This document shows, one piece after another, positions 25,728 through 37,489 of a DNA stretch of 64,000 nucleotides. The DNA lies in NCBI RefSeq assembly GCF_001758785.1, contig NZ_LROM01000082.1, positions 1 to 64,000 on the forward strand, written 5' to 3'. This DNA comes from Duganella phyllosphaerae (GTDB taxonomy: Bacteria; Pseudomonadota; Gammaproteobacteria; Burkholderiales; Burkholderiaceae_D). Below the pieces are notes generated by a model. It searched no databases. It was given only the letters and a program-made list of their open reading frames with translations, and was not told the DNA's origin. Each line of letters begins with the position of its first letter. The first letter of the stretch is position 1. Position numbers and translations under genes: made by a program.

Positions 25728-28700
25728 TTAGAATTCGTATTTCACAGTGGCTTGAACAGCCCATTGCGATTCGCCCTTGACCTGGCGGATTTCAACGGCT
25801 TCCACATCACGTACGCGGTACATGTATTTACCATCTTGCATACCCATGTAATCCACGAACGAACGCGCGTTACCACCATTGGTCTGGAAGCCGACTTCAT
25901 TGATACGGCCCCATTTCTTGTTCAACAGGTTACCTACGTTGAACAGGTCAATCGACAGCACGCCCTTGTTACCCTGGAAGAAGCCTGGGATTTCTTGCGA
26001 AATACGCAGGTCGAAGCTATTGGTCCATGGGGCGAAATCGGTGTTACGACCGACCACGCCGCCGGCTGCTTTCTTGAGCACGGAATTACTGTTGACGATG
26101 TCCCAGAATTTCTGCTCGTTGGCGCGGCTTCCGGCTGTGTCGCCGTAGAACAGTACCTGACCCGAACCAAACGACGACGGGATGTACATCTGGTCGTTAC
26201 CGGCCAGGCCGTCACCGTTCAAGTCGTTGTTGACGGTCCAGCTGTACGGTTTGCCAGTGCGGCCTTCGTAGAAGATACCGAAGGTGGTGTTGTAGGCGCC
26301 GAACAGGCGCTTGCGGAAGTTCAGCAGCGCACTGATGCGGTCCTTGACCATGTAGTTCGAGTTGGCCTTGACGTTCTCGTTAGGATCGAAGGTGGCGCGC
26401 GAGGCGTAGTTCGACGACGAGGTCGACGACGTCAGCGGCGAAACTTCCTTGGCATCGGTGTAGGTGTAAGCCAGCGACCAGTTCCAGCCGTTGATCATCG
26501 GACGCGACAGCGACACGGTAGCGACGTTGCTGCCGCCCTTGTCGGTCTTGGTGGCGACCAGTACGTTGTTGAACGCGGAGTTGCTCGCTGCCTTGGCGCT
26601 GAAGCCCGTGCAGGTGGTGCCGTTGGTGATCGAGGCGCCAGTGGCCGACCAGCACGCCGGGTTGTAGCCTTTGTCGTTGTAGTACAACGGACGGCCGTCA
26701 GGGCCGATACGGGTTGCTACACCCAGGTTGGCGTTCTGGTAGTAGATCGCATCCTTGACGCGGGTGTTCAGGTATTCCACGCCCAGCACCAAGTTGTACC
26801 ATGGCAGCTCGTGTTCAACCGCGATGTTCGATTTCCATACCGATGGCTGTTTCAGGCCATTGGCCAGCACGTCGACATTGGCCGCTGGCGTCGAGCCGGT
26901 GAAGCTGGTGACCTGATTGTTGATGTCTGGACTGAAAAGGCCGCCGCTGGCTGGGCAAGCTGCATAACCAGCAATGCCGCAACCGACCGTACGGGTTTGC
27001 ACGCCGGTGTTCGAGAACGGGTTCGACAGCCATACCGACAGGGCCGAACCCTGGAACAGGCCGGCGCCGCCGCGCACCTGGGTGCGGCGTGCGGTGTCAG
27101 GCGTGAAGTTGAAACCAACGCGTGGCTGCACCAGATCTTGGCCGTCGAAGGTGTTGGTATTGTCCAGGCCGAAACCACCGCTGGCACGCACGATGCTGCT
27201 GGCGCTGGCGTTCGAGGTGCCCGGTACCGCAGCCGTTGCCACGGTGGCGTTACGCAGAGGACGGCCACCAACCTTGGCGCTGTCCATGCGCAGACCGTAG
27301 CTCACGGTCAGTTGCGAGTTGACAGTCCAGACGTCCTGCAGGAATATCCCGGTATTCTTCATGGTGAACTGCGAGACGGCGTCGTCCAGGGTCAGGCCCG
27401 GATTGGCGACCTGCACCTGGTACGAGCTTGGACGGCCGCGGCGGAAGTTCTCCAGCACAGCTGCCTCTACCTGGGCGTTGGTGGCGGTGGCGCAGTTGGT
27501 GATCTGCTGGTTGCCCAGGAATTCGTACGAAATGTTGTTCGAGCAGGCGAAGGTGTAGTTACCCCAGACGTTTTGCAGGAACGCGTTGTAGATCTTGTTC
27601 TTGCTGTAGTCGCCGCCGAACTTGACTTCGTGGTCGCCCAGCGTCCAGTTGGCGCCAGCGTAAACGTCGTCGGTCTTGGTGCCCAGCACGTTACGTTGAC
27701 GGCTGTTGTCGGTGCCGAAGTTCAGGAAGCGGTCAGCCGACGAAACGGACGATGGGGTGCCGGCCGGCAGCGCGCCAGAGAAACGCAAGCCGACCAATGG
27801 CAGTTGCGCGTTCAGCTTCGGCGCCGAGTCGTAGTCACGGACCGAGAATTTCAGCTCGGTCGAGAAGGTTGGGGTCCAGTCCGACAGCAACTGTGCCACC
27901 TTGGTCTCGATGGTCTTGGCCTGTTCGTACCACTCGGAGTTGAACGACAGGCCGGTGCTCGAGATGCCGGTAAAGAATGGTTCAGTCTGGTCGGTCTTCG
28001 ACCAGCGGAACATGGCGCGGTGATTGTCGTTGATATTCCAGTCGACCTTGACCAGCTTGTCGGTCACGTTCAGCGCGGTGCCCGATGGCACGTTCGAATT
28101 GCCGATGTCCATGCCGTAGGCGCTCTGGGCGATTGCCTGGGCCGACGCGATCGCCGACGGGGTGATGCCGACGTTGGTCAGCGAACTACCCAGTGGGCCG
28201 AACGATGGCGCGGCGCGGGTCGATTCCAGCTTTTCCCAGTTCGCGAACAGGAACAGCTTGTCCTGGATCAGCGGCAGGCCGATGGTGCCACCCTTGGTGG
28301 TTTCCTTGAACTTGGCCGGTGGATTGTAGGTGTCGTTGGTGGCGTTGTAACGGTCGCCGGCGAGCTTGTCGTTACGGAAGACGTAGTAAACGCTGCCCTT
28401 GACGGTGTTGGTACCGGACTTGGTAACCGCATTGATGTTACCGCCGGTGTAGCCCTTCTGCGTCACGTCGTAGTTGGCGACGTTGATCTGTACCGACTGA
28501 ATGGCGTCGATCGAGATCGGCTGCTTTGCCGTAGGCGAACCGCTCGCTTCCAGGCCGAAGGTGTCGTTGACCGACACGCCGTCGATGGTCAACGAGTTGT
28601 AGCGCGAATTCTGGCCGGCCACGGACATTTCGCCGCGTTCCTTGTCGGTCTGCGACACGCGTGGGTCAGCGCGGGCATAGTCTTGCAGGTTACGGTTGAT

Positions 28701-29159
28701 CGAACCCTGCACGGCCAGGTCGGTGGCGGAGATGCTGGTGCCGGCGCCCATCGCGGTACGCGAGAACTTGTCCGAGCGGCCGGCAGCGCCGGCAATGGTC
28801 ACGGTCTGCATGGCGGCGCCGAGGGTGGCGTCCACGTTGGCAGTTTCGGCCAGCTGGATGAAGACGTTCTCACGCTTTTCCGAGACGCCGTCTTTGGTGA
28901 TGGTAATCGTGTACGGACCACCGGTACGCAGGCCGCGCTGAACATAACGGCCTTCCGCATCGGTCACCACGTTGGTAACGGAACCGGATTCGGTGTGGGC
29001 GATAGACACCACGGCACCTGCCGCCGGCTTGCCGTCGGCAGCCTGGATACGACCGCCGATTGCCGACGTCGTGTTCTGAGCCATGGCCGGGACTGTCGCA
29101 AGCGCGATAGACAGGCTGAACGCGATTTGCGTCAGCTTGAGCCGTTTGTGATTGATCAT
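25728..29159 (-). CDS. Oar-like TonB-dependent receptor with carboxypeptidase-regulatory domain
   Basis: This 1143-residue outer-membrane protein has a signal peptide ending AMAQ (about residue 28), a carboxypeptidase-regulatory-like beta-sandwich (about 30-110, GGRIQAADGKPAAGAVVSI), a plug domain (SLTIDGVSVND, QINVANYDV, GGNINAVTKSGTN) and a long barrel ending VKYEF. The layout is that of Oar/OmpA-related TonB receptors that take up large ligands such as peptides or polymers. It sits between the 5'-nucleotidase and adenosine deaminase genes, all on the minus strand, so a nucleic-acid-derived ligand is possible; this is inference from position. Confidence 0.93.
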   Translation of the reverse strand: MINHKRLKLTQIAFSLSIALATVPAMAQNTTSAIGGRIQAADGKPAAGAVVSIAHTESGSVTNVVTDAEGRYVQRGLRTGGPYTITITKDGVSEKRENVFIQLAETANVDATLGAAMQTVTIAGAAGRSDKFSRTAMGAGTSISATDLAVQGSINRNLQDYARADPRVSQTDKERGEMSVAGQNSRYNSLTIDGVSVNDTFGLEASGSPTAKQPISIDAIQSVQINVANYDVTQKGYTGGNINAVTKSGTNTVKGSVYYVFRNDKLAGDRYNATNDTYNPPAKFKETTKGGTIGLPLIQDKLFLFANWEKLESTRAAPSFGPLGSSLTNVGITPSAIASAQAIAQSAYGMDIGNSNVPSGTALNVTDKLVKVDWNINDNHRAMFRWSKTDQTEPFFTGISSTGLSFNSEWYEQAKTIETKVAQLLSDWTPTFSTELKFSVRDYDSAPKLNAQLPLVGLRFSGALPAGTPSSVSSADRFLNFGTDNSRQRNVLGTKTDDVYAGANWTLGDHEVKFGGDYSKNKIYNAFLQNVWGNYTFACSNNISYEFLGNQQITNCATATNAQVEAAVLENFRRGRPSSYQVQVANPGLTLDDAVSQFTMKNTGIFLQDVWTVNSQLTVSYGLRMDSAKVGGRPLRNATVATAAVPGTSNASASSIVRASGGFGLDNTNTFDGQDLVQPRVGFNFTPDTARRTQVRGGAGLFQGSALSVWLSNPFSNTGVQTRTVGCGIAGYAACPASGGLFSPDINNQVTSFTGSTPAANVDVLANGLKQPSVWKSNIAVEHELPWYNLVLGVEYLNTRVKDAIYYQNANLGVATRIGPDGRPLYYNDKGYNPACWSATGASITNGTTCTGFSAKAASNSAFNNVLVATKTDKGGSNVATVSLSRPMINGWNWSLAYTYTDAKEVSPLTSSTSSSNYASRATFDPNENVKANSNYMVKDRISALLNFRKRLFGAYNTTFGIFYEGRTGKPYSWTVNNDLNGDGLAGNDQMYIPSSFGSGQVLFYGDTAGSRANEQKFWDIVNSNSVLKKAAGGVVGRNTDFAPWTNSFDLRISQEIPGFFQGNKGVLSIDLFNVGNLLNKKWGRINEVGFQTNGGNARSFVDYMGMQDGKYMYRVRDVEAVEIRQVKGESQWAVQATVKYEF

Positions 29160-29735
29160 TGTATAACCCCAAAAAAGACTAATAGTTATTGTCGAAACCC
29201 GCTGGTGGCAGGAATCTCCCTCTTACGTTTGCTGCAACTGGTCAGACCGTCCAAGTCTCCCGGCACAAACGTGCAGCGGGTGAGTGTAGCGGTGAAATAT
29301 GTCAGGGCTGTGACGGGGATAAGCTCCAGGCAAGGAAAAAACTTGCCTTTTTGCCTCATTAAATCCGACTATGCATTAACCAAAAATCGCTGACAAATAC
29401 GTTTTACTTTAATTATTCAGATCGAAAAACTATAAATGCGCGAAAAAAATCGCTGCAATTCTGGCTGCCGGGACTGCCCCGTCAAAAACAGGCGAAATTA
29501 TAAGTCAGCGATTACCACGTGAAATCCATTCATTGCCAAACAAGCATCAAGCCACGCTTGCTACGCCGAATTCTGTAGCTTGCCGGCCACACTTGGCAAA
29601 AAACAACTGTCCAGTTGGAGGAAATAGAGGTAGGGGCGACAACAGGCGGACGCTGTCGTGCGGGAGAAAATATTTGCGACAAAGTGGCCGCGGATGTGGA
29701 CGTTGCGCCACACACCCGGCGGTCTTAAAGCGTAC
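29160..29735. other. Gap upstream of the Oar-like gene
   Basis: No gene is supported in these 576 bp. The base composition is clearly more AT-rich than the neighbouring genes, particularly at 29380-29520. On the minus strand TTGCAG (29453-29458) stands 18 bp from TATAGT (29429-29434), a weak promoter candidate that would give a leader of about 270 nt for the Oar-like gene. No clear terminator was found for the adenosine deaminase gene. Confidence 0.45.
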
Positions 29736-31217
29736 TCAGCGTTTTTGCTTTGGTTGTGCCTTCGCAATATCGGCTTCAAATTTGTCGAACTTGCCGTCTA
29801 AAGCTTTCAACAACCGTTGTTTATCTGCGTCAGCCAGGAAGGAATAACGGATGCTGTCGTACGACAGCTTCTTCACTTCGCCGTACGTCGGCTGGTAACG
29901 CGACGCGAACAGCACGTACTCACCGGACAGGTTGTTGCGCGACACGCCAGCGTCGTCGGTGCTGAGCACGAACGGCACGCCGTATTTGCGGAACAGCGTG
30001 ACCGGGTGTTCCTGGTCCTTGATGCCCAAAATAAAGTCGTTACTGCTCAAATTGACCTCGACCGGAATATTCCGATCACGCATTTTTTTCATGATGCCGA
30101 GCGGATCGTGCTCGTGGGCGATGTCCATGCCATGGCCGATGCGGCTGGCGCCCGCTACGTCGAGCGCATCCTTGATGTGGAATTTCAAACCTTCCGGTTC
30201 CACCATGCCCAGCGACAGCTCACCGGCGTGCAGCGCCAGTTTCACGGATGGGTACCTGGCTTTCAGGAAGCCGTACATTTTCATGTGCAGCGCATAGTCG
30301 CGCATCGACACGTGGGTGCTTTCCTGGCCGACGATGTTGACGCCGACGATCATCGGACTGGCCGTGGCCAGCTTGAAGCTCGATACCATTTGTGAAAAAA
30401 CCTGCGACGGCGTGAGGAAGCGCAGCGCAAACGGCTGGTAGCGCAGCGTGAAGTTCTCGTCGTCGATGCCGGCGCCCGATTTTTTCACGTTGTCGAGGTA
30501 GGCGGCGATCCAGCCGTTGAAGGCCTGGTCGCCTTCGAGCTTGGTCATGTACGCGGCCAGGTCGGCGTCGGTGACGGTGCCGGCGCGGGCCTTGTCGTCG
30601 AAACCGGCATCCTGGGCGATCGGCGCGATCTCGAAGATGGTCTCGATGTAGCTGAGGTTTTCGTCGATGGCGCGGCGCTTGAGCGTCTGCAGGCCCTCGG
30701 CGGTATTGGTGGAGGCTACCGAATTGAAATAGGCGAAGGTGTCGAAGAACTGGCGGTCGGGCGGGTTCTGGATGGCGCCGTGGTTGTGGTAGTCCTTGTC
30801 GGACCAGCGCTGCAGCAGGTTGGACAGGAAAGTGTTGTCCAGCATGGTGTCTTCACCCGACAGGCAGGCGCGTTCCGCCAGCGGCCGGGCGCGTTCTGCC
30901 TTGGCCACTGCCTGGTCGACGTTGATGGTGTAGCCGGCCTTGTTGATGCAGAAGCCCTGCTTGTCCACCCAGCGCAGGTACTGCTCGGCGTACAGCGCGC
31001 CCGAGTAATGGTGGTGCAGGTCGCCGCCCTTGGGCATCAGCGTGAAGAACATGGTCAACTCGGCCAGCCTGGGCTCCTTGCCGGCCACCATGGACGCGAA
31101 CACGTTGCTGGTGACCGCTTCATTGGTCGCGGCCTGCGCTGCTAACGGTGCTGCGCACAACATGGCTGCCGCCAGTGGAATGGCCAGGGCGTTGAAGCTG
31201 ACGAAGTGTTTATGCAT
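29736..31217 (-). CDS. Exported adenosine deaminase (ADGF-like)
   Basis: The protein converts (deoxy)adenosine to (deoxy)inosine. It belongs to the metal-dependent ADA superfamily: GGDLHHHYSGAL (zinc ligands His68/His70), LALHAGE, RIGHGMD and STDDAGV. At 493 residues it is far longer than the cytosolic enzyme of E. coli (333) and has a clear signal peptide (APLAAQAA, cleavage near residue 29), as in the secreted ADGF/CECR1 group. Deamination therefore probably occurs in the periplasm before uptake. It is followed on the same strand by the Oar-like gene and preceded by guaD with a 24-bp gap. Confidence 0.92.
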   Translation of the reverse strand: MHKHFVSFNALAIPLAAAMLCAAPLAAQAATNEAVTSNVFASMVAGKEPRLAELTMFFTLMPKGGDLHHHYSGALYAEQYLRWVDKQGFCINKAGYTINVDQAVAKAERARPLAERACLSGEDTMLDNTFLSNLLQRWSDKDYHNHGAIQNPPDRQFFDTFAYFNSVASTNTAEGLQTLKRRAIDENLSYIETIFEIAPIAQDAGFDDKARAGTVTDADLAAYMTKLEGDQAFNGWIAAYLDNVKKSGAGIDDENFTLRYQPFALRFLTPSQVFSQMVSSFKLATASPMIVGVNIVGQESTHVSMRDYALHMKMYGFLKARYPSVKLALHAGELSLGMVEPEGLKFHIKDALDVAGASRIGHGMDIAHEHDPLGIMKKMRDRNIPVEVNLSSNDFILGIKDQEHPVTLFRKYGVPFVLSTDDAGVSRNNLSGEYVLFASRYQPTYGEVKKLSYDSIRYSFLADADKQRLLKALDGKFDKFEADIAKAQPKQKR

Positions 31218-31241
31218 GGTTCTTCCCGATGTGAGGTGATA

Positions 31242-32546
31242 TTAAGTGCGGACGTGGACCTGGCGACCGCCCGAATAGGTGGCGGCAATCGCCCGGTCGT
31301 CGCCCAGCAGCGCCAGCGCAAACAGCTGCTCTTCCAGGCTGGCGACGCTGCGCGAGCGGCGCTGCAACAGCGGCGTGGCCTGTGGATCGACGACGATGAA
31401 ATCGGCCTCCGCGCCCGGGGCGAAATTGCCGATCGTGCCCTCGAGCTGCATGGCGCGCGCCGCGCCCAGCGTGGCCAGGTAAAACATTCGCAAGGCCGGC
31501 AAATGGCTGCCCTTCAAGCGCGCTACTTTATAGGCTTCATTCATGGTTTGCAACATCGAGAACGAGGTGCCGCCGCCCACGTCGGTCGCCAGCGCGACCA
31601 GCATACCCGCCTGGTCGGCGCGCTCGAAGTCGAACAGGCCGCTGCCCAGGAACAGGTTGGACGTCGGGCAGATCGCCGCTGCGGCGCCGGTTTCCGCCAT
31701 GCGCCGGCGATCGGCGTCGTCGAGCCAGATGCAGTGGCCGTACATGGCGCGCGGACGCAGCATGCCGTAGCTGTCATACACGTCGATATAGCTGCGCGAC
31801 TGCGGGAACAGTTCGCGCACCCACGCGCATTCAGCTTCATTTTCCGACACGTGGGTCTGGATATAGGTGTCCGGGTACGCGCGCGCCAGCTCGCCGGCCA
31901 GGTGCAGCTGCTCGGGGGTGGACGTGGGTGCAAAGCGCGGCGTGATCGCGTACTGCGAGCGGCCGTGGTTGTGCCATCGGTTGATCAGGGCTTCGGTATC
32001 GCGCGCGCCGCTTTCGGCCGTGTCGCGCAAAAACTCCGGGCAATTGCGGTCCATCAGCACCTTGCCGGCCACCATGCGCAGGCCGCGCGCTTCGCTGGCG
32101 GTGAAGAACGCGTCCACCGATTGCGGGTGCACGGTGCAGTACACCATGGCGGTGGTGGTGCCGCAGCGCAGCAGTTCGTCGAGGAAGAACTCGGCTACGC
32201 CAGCCGCGTGTTCGGGGTGCTCGAAACTGCGCTCGGCCGGGAACGTATAGGTCTCCAGCCACGGCAGCAGTCCTGCCGATGGCGAGGCGATGATATCGGT
32301 TTGCGGGTAGTGGATGTGGGTGTCGATAAAGCCGGGCATGAGCAGCTTGCCGCTGTAATCGTGCACCATGGTTCCAGCAGGCAGCGTGGCGTGCAAGGTG
32401 GCGTAGTCGCCGGCCGCCCGCACCTTGCCGTCCGCGACGATCAGCAGCCCGTCTTCATGCCAGGCGTGCGCGTTGTCGCTGAAGGCCGGATCGGCGAGAA
32501 AGTGCAGCAAGCTGCCTCGATAGGCTTGCAGGTCGGTGGTGGACAT
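31242..32546 (-). CDS. guaD: Guanine deaminase
   Basis: This cytosolic amidohydrolase converts guanine to xanthine, the substrate of the adjacent xanthine dehydrogenase. The 434 residues include the metal site PGFIDTHIHYPQTD, the stretches THVSENEAE, MYGHCIWL and ATDVGGGTSFSM, all typical of GuaD. It lies 16 bp downstream of xdhC and shares its direction, so it is part of the xdh operon. Confidence 0.95.
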   Translation of the reverse strand: MSTTDLQAYRGSLLHFLADPAFSDNAHAWHEDGLLIVADGKVRAAGDYATLHATLPAGTMVHDYSGKLLMPGFIDTHIHYPQTDIIASPSAGLLPWLETYTFPAERSFEHPEHAAGVAEFFLDELLRCGTTTAMVYCTVHPQSVDAFFTASEARGLRMVAGKVLMDRNCPEFLRDTAESGARDTEALINRWHNHGRSQYAITPRFAPTSTPEQLHLAGELARAYPDTYIQTHVSENEAECAWVRELFPQSRSYIDVYDSYGMLRPRAMYGHCIWLDDADRRRMAETGAAAAICPTSNLFLGSGLFDFERADQAGMLVALATDVGGGTSFSMLQTMNEAYKVARLKGSHLPALRMFYLATLGAARAMQLEGTIGNFAPGAEADFIVVDPQATPLLQRRSRSVASLEEQLFALALLGDDRAIAATYSGGRQVHVRT

Positions 32547-32562
32547 AGGGGGCTTTCTGAAA

Positions 32563-33663
32563 TCAGGTGGTAACGGCGCTGCGATGTTGATGCTGCTGCT
32601 GGTGTTGTTGGTGCTGCTCCCAGACCATCAGCAATTGCGCGCACACGGAGGCGGCGATAGCGGCGGGGAGCTTGCTGGTAATGCCGGGCAGCCCGATCGG
32701 GCAGACCATGGCGCCGATACGGTCCTGCGCGATGCCGCGCGCGGCCAGGCGCCGTTCGAATTGTACCCGTTTCGTGTCGGATCCGATCAGGCCGAACCAG
32801 CCCACGTGCGGACGGGCCAGGATGGCCTGCGACAGGCGCTGGTCGAGCGCGTGGCTGTGGGTGAGCACCAGGTAGCTGGCGCCATCCGGTGCGCACGCCA
32901 CCAGCGCTTCGGGCGTGTCGGTCGCTTCCACGGTGACGTTGGCCGGCACGGTGGCGGGGAACATGTCTTCGCGTTCGTCGATCCAGGTGACGGTGCACGG
33001 CAAGTCGCCCAGTGTGCGAACGATGGCCGCGCCCACGTGGCCGGCGCCGAACAGCAGCAGGTGGGCGCGCGGAGCCGGGCAGGCGTCGAGCAGCCAGCGG
33101 CGGCCGGCGGGGTCGCGGAACACGTTGGATGTGCTGCAAGTTGCGGAAGTGTCGGCGCCGCCGGCCATGACCGCGCCAGGTATACGTGCGCCTGGCTTGG
33201 CGTCGCTCATGCCGATCAGGGTGCCTGCGGCCAAGGCCGGTACGGCGCCCTGCCCGGCAATGGTCATCCCGTCGGCATCGAGCAGCAGTGCTGCCGGCGG
33301 GCCGTCGATGGCGCTCACGCGCCAGGTATCTTCACGCGTACGTAAGCGCAAGGCGGCCAGCACCGCGCGCAGTGCTTCATCGACCACCTCGAACGCCAGG
33401 TGCACCACGCCGCCGCAGCACTGGCCGAGCGTGGGGCCCAGGGCATAACGCTCCAGCCGGCTGGTAGCAGCGGTGGGGTCGTCGAGCATGGCGCGCGCCA
33501 GGTCCACCGCGCACAGCTCCAGGTGGCCGCCGCCGATGGTGTCGAACTGGCCGGTGCGCGTGACCAGCATCCTGGCGCCGGTTTCGCGTGGGCCGGAACC
33601 CTCGACGATGGCCACCGTCACCAGCACCGCCGGTTGCGCCACATTGGTCAGCCACGCATTCAT
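32563..33663 (-). CDS. xdhC: Xanthine dehydrogenase accessory protein XdhC
   Basis: XdhC binds molybdenum cofactor and inserts the sulfurated cofactor into XdhB; it is not part of the final enzyme. The 366-residue protein has the N-terminal XdhC/CoxI domain (GSGPRETGARMLV, TIGGGHLE, GQCCGG) and the C-terminal Rossmann-type domain (LLLFGAGHVGAAIVRTL, GLIGSDTKR). The ATG at 33663 starts one base after the xdhB stop and fits the family N-terminus. The extreme C-terminus is an unusual Gln/His-rich tail (about residues 345-361). Confidence 0.94.
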   Translation of the reverse strand: MNAWLTNVAQPAVLVTVAIVEGSGPRETGARMLVTRTGQFDTIGGGHLELCAVDLARAMLDDPTAATSRLERYALGPTLGQCCGGVVHLAFEVVDEALRAVLAALRLRTREDTWRVSAIDGPPAALLLDADGMTIAGQGAVPALAAGTLIGMSDAKPGARIPGAVMAGGADTSATCSTSNVFRDPAGRRWLLDACPAPRAHLLLFGAGHVGAAIVRTLGDLPCTVTWIDEREDMFPATVPANVTVEATDTPEALVACAPDGASYLVLTHSHALDQRLSQAILARPHVGWFGLIGSDTKRVQFERRLAARGIAQDRIGAMVCPIGLPGITSKLPAAIAASVCAQLLMVWEQHQQHQQQHQHRSAVTT

Positions 33664-33664
33664 T

Positions 33665-35997
33665 TCAGACACCGAGCTCGACGATGGACACCGCGCGCAG
33701 GATTTCCTCGCTGGTGGCCGGCGCGTTGAGCGGCGGGTTGACCCGGTGGCCGCCCACGCTCGATATCGCATCGCGAATCGCAAAGAACACCGAGAACGGC
33801 AGCAGCAACGGCGGCTCGCCCACGGCCTTGGACCGGTGGATGCTGTCTTCGACGTTGTCGTTCCGGTACAACGTGACGCGCAAGTCTTCCGGGCAGTCCG
33901 AGATGCCGGGGATCTTGTATGTCGATGGCGCATGCGTCATCAGCTTGCCGGCGCCGTTCCACCACAACTGCTCGGTGGTGAGCCAGCCCATGCCCTGGAT
34001 AAAAGCGCCCTCCACCTGGCCGATATCGATAGCCGGGTTGAGCGAGCGGCCGGCGTCGTACAGGGCATCGGCGCGCAGCAGCTTCCATTCGCCGGTCAGC
34101 GTATCGACCACCACCTCGGAGACGGCCGCGCCATAGGCATAGTACGAGAACGGGTGGCCGCTCATGGTTTTCGGATCCCAGTGCAGGCCAGGCGTGGCGT
34201 AGAAGCCGTCGGACCATAGCTGCACGCGCGCCAGGTAAGCTTTTTGCACCAGTTCCGGGAACGGCACCACGTGACCGTTGACGTGCACCGCGTTGTCCTG
34301 GAAGCGCACCGGCTGGCCGTCGTCGGCGCCGTACAGTTTGATGGCATGGGCGGTGAGACGCTCGCGGATCTGGCGCGCGGCGTCTTGCGCCGCCTTGCCA
34401 TTCAGGTCCGCGCCGGTGGAGGCGGCGGTGGCCGACGTATTCGATACCTTGCTGGTATCGGTGGCAGTCACGCGCAGGTTTTCCATCGACACGCCCAGTT
34501 CGTGCGCCACCACCTGCATCACCTTGGTGTTGATGCCCTGCCCCATCTCGGTGCCGCCGTGGTTGACCAGCACCGAGCCATCGACGTACACGTGCACCAG
34601 CGCGCCGGCCTGGTTCAGGTGGGTGACGTTGAAGGCGATACCGAATTTTACAGGGGTGAGCGCCAGGCCTTTTTTCAGCACCGGGCTGGTTTGATTGAAG
34701 GCATCGATGGCCGCGCGGCGGGTGCGGTATTCGCTGCTGCGTTCCAGGTCGGCGGTCAACGCCCCGATCACGTTGTCGACGATCTCCTGGCCATACGGCG
34801 TGATATTGCGGGATGTAGTGCCATAGAAATTGACCCGGCGGATATCGAGCGCATCGCGGCCGAGGTTGCGGGCGATATCGTCGATGATGTATTCGATCGC
34901 AATCGCGCCTTGCGGGCCGCCAAAGCCGCGGAACGCGGTATTCGATTGAGTGTTGGTCTTGCCGCAGCCGGCCAGGATTTCCACGTCCGACAAATAATAG
35001 GTGTTGTCGAAGTGGCAGACCGCGCGCGTGGCCACGGGGCCGGACAAGTCGGCCGAGTAGCCGGCGCGCAGCGTCATGTCCACCTTGGCGGCGAGGATCT
35101 TGCCATTGTCGTCGTAACCGACTTCGTACTCGTAATAGAAGCAGTGGCGCTTGCCGGTGACCAGCATGTCGTCGTCGCGGTCGGCGCGCAGTTTGACCGG
35201 GCGTTTCAGCCGGGCTGCTGCGATGCCGGCGGCAGCCGCCCACAGCGCCGACTGCGACTCCTTGCCGCCGAAACCACCGCCCATGCGCCGGCACTCCACT
35301 TGCACCTTGTGCGAGTGCACGCCCAGCGCGTGGGCCACCACGTGCTGCATTTCGCTCGGATGCTGGGTCGAGCATTGCACCAGCATGCCCTGGTCTTCCT
35401 TGGGGATAGCGTAGGCGATCTGGCCTTCCAGGTAAAACTGCTCCTGGCCACCGACGAACAGCTTGCCTTTGACCACGCGCGGCGCCAGGTCGAACGCGGT
35501 CTGGAAATCGCCGCGTTTCAGTTGCATCGGCGGCAGTACGTACGATTGCGCTGCTTTCGCCTCCTGCGGGGTGAGAATGGTCGGCAGTTCCTCGTAATCG
35601 ATCACGGCGCGGCGCGCGGCGCGGCGGGCGTTGTCGTGGGTGTCGGCCACCACGATGAAGATCGGCTGGCCCACGTACAGCACTTCGCCGGCGGACAGGA
35701 TCGGGTCGTCGTGGATGATCGGGCCGCAGTCGTTGGTGCCGACGATGTCGGCGGCCGTGTACACCGCCACCACGCCGTTCGAGGCGCGCACGGGCGCCAG
35801 GTCGATGCGCTTGATGTTGGCGTGCGCCTTGGCCGACAAGCCCAGCGCCGCATGCAAGGTGCCTTGCAGTTCCGGGATGTCGTCGGTGTAGGTGGCTTGG
35901 CCCAGCACGTGCAGCTCGGCCGATTCGTGCTGGCGCGCGATGCCGACGGCTTGCCAGCTGGCGGCGTCACGCACGCTGTTCGGGGCAGTGGGCTGGT

Positions 35998-36001
<4 letters not shown>
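33665..36001 (-). CDS. xdhB: Xanthine dehydrogenase, molybdenum-binding subunit
   Basis: This 778-residue subunit holds the molybdopterin active site that oxidises hypoxanthine to xanthine and xanthine to urate. Visible elements are GGGFGGKES, FRGFGGPQG, GGTEMGQGINTK and the catalytic Glu729 in AVGEPPLLLPF. Length is normal for a separate XdhB chain. The start overlaps the xdhA stop codon by four bases, which suits stoichiometric production of the two subunits. Confidence 0.97.
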
Positions 36002-37482
<1,481 letters not shown>

Positions 37483-37489
37483 CAGGGCC

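Noticed and set aside
25704-29393. A 1229-codon open frame on the plus strand opposite the Oar-like gene
   Set aside because: It is antisense to a clear TonB receptor over its whole length, has no recognisable domain and shows the Arg/Val/Gly-rich composition of frames mirrored from GC-rich genes.
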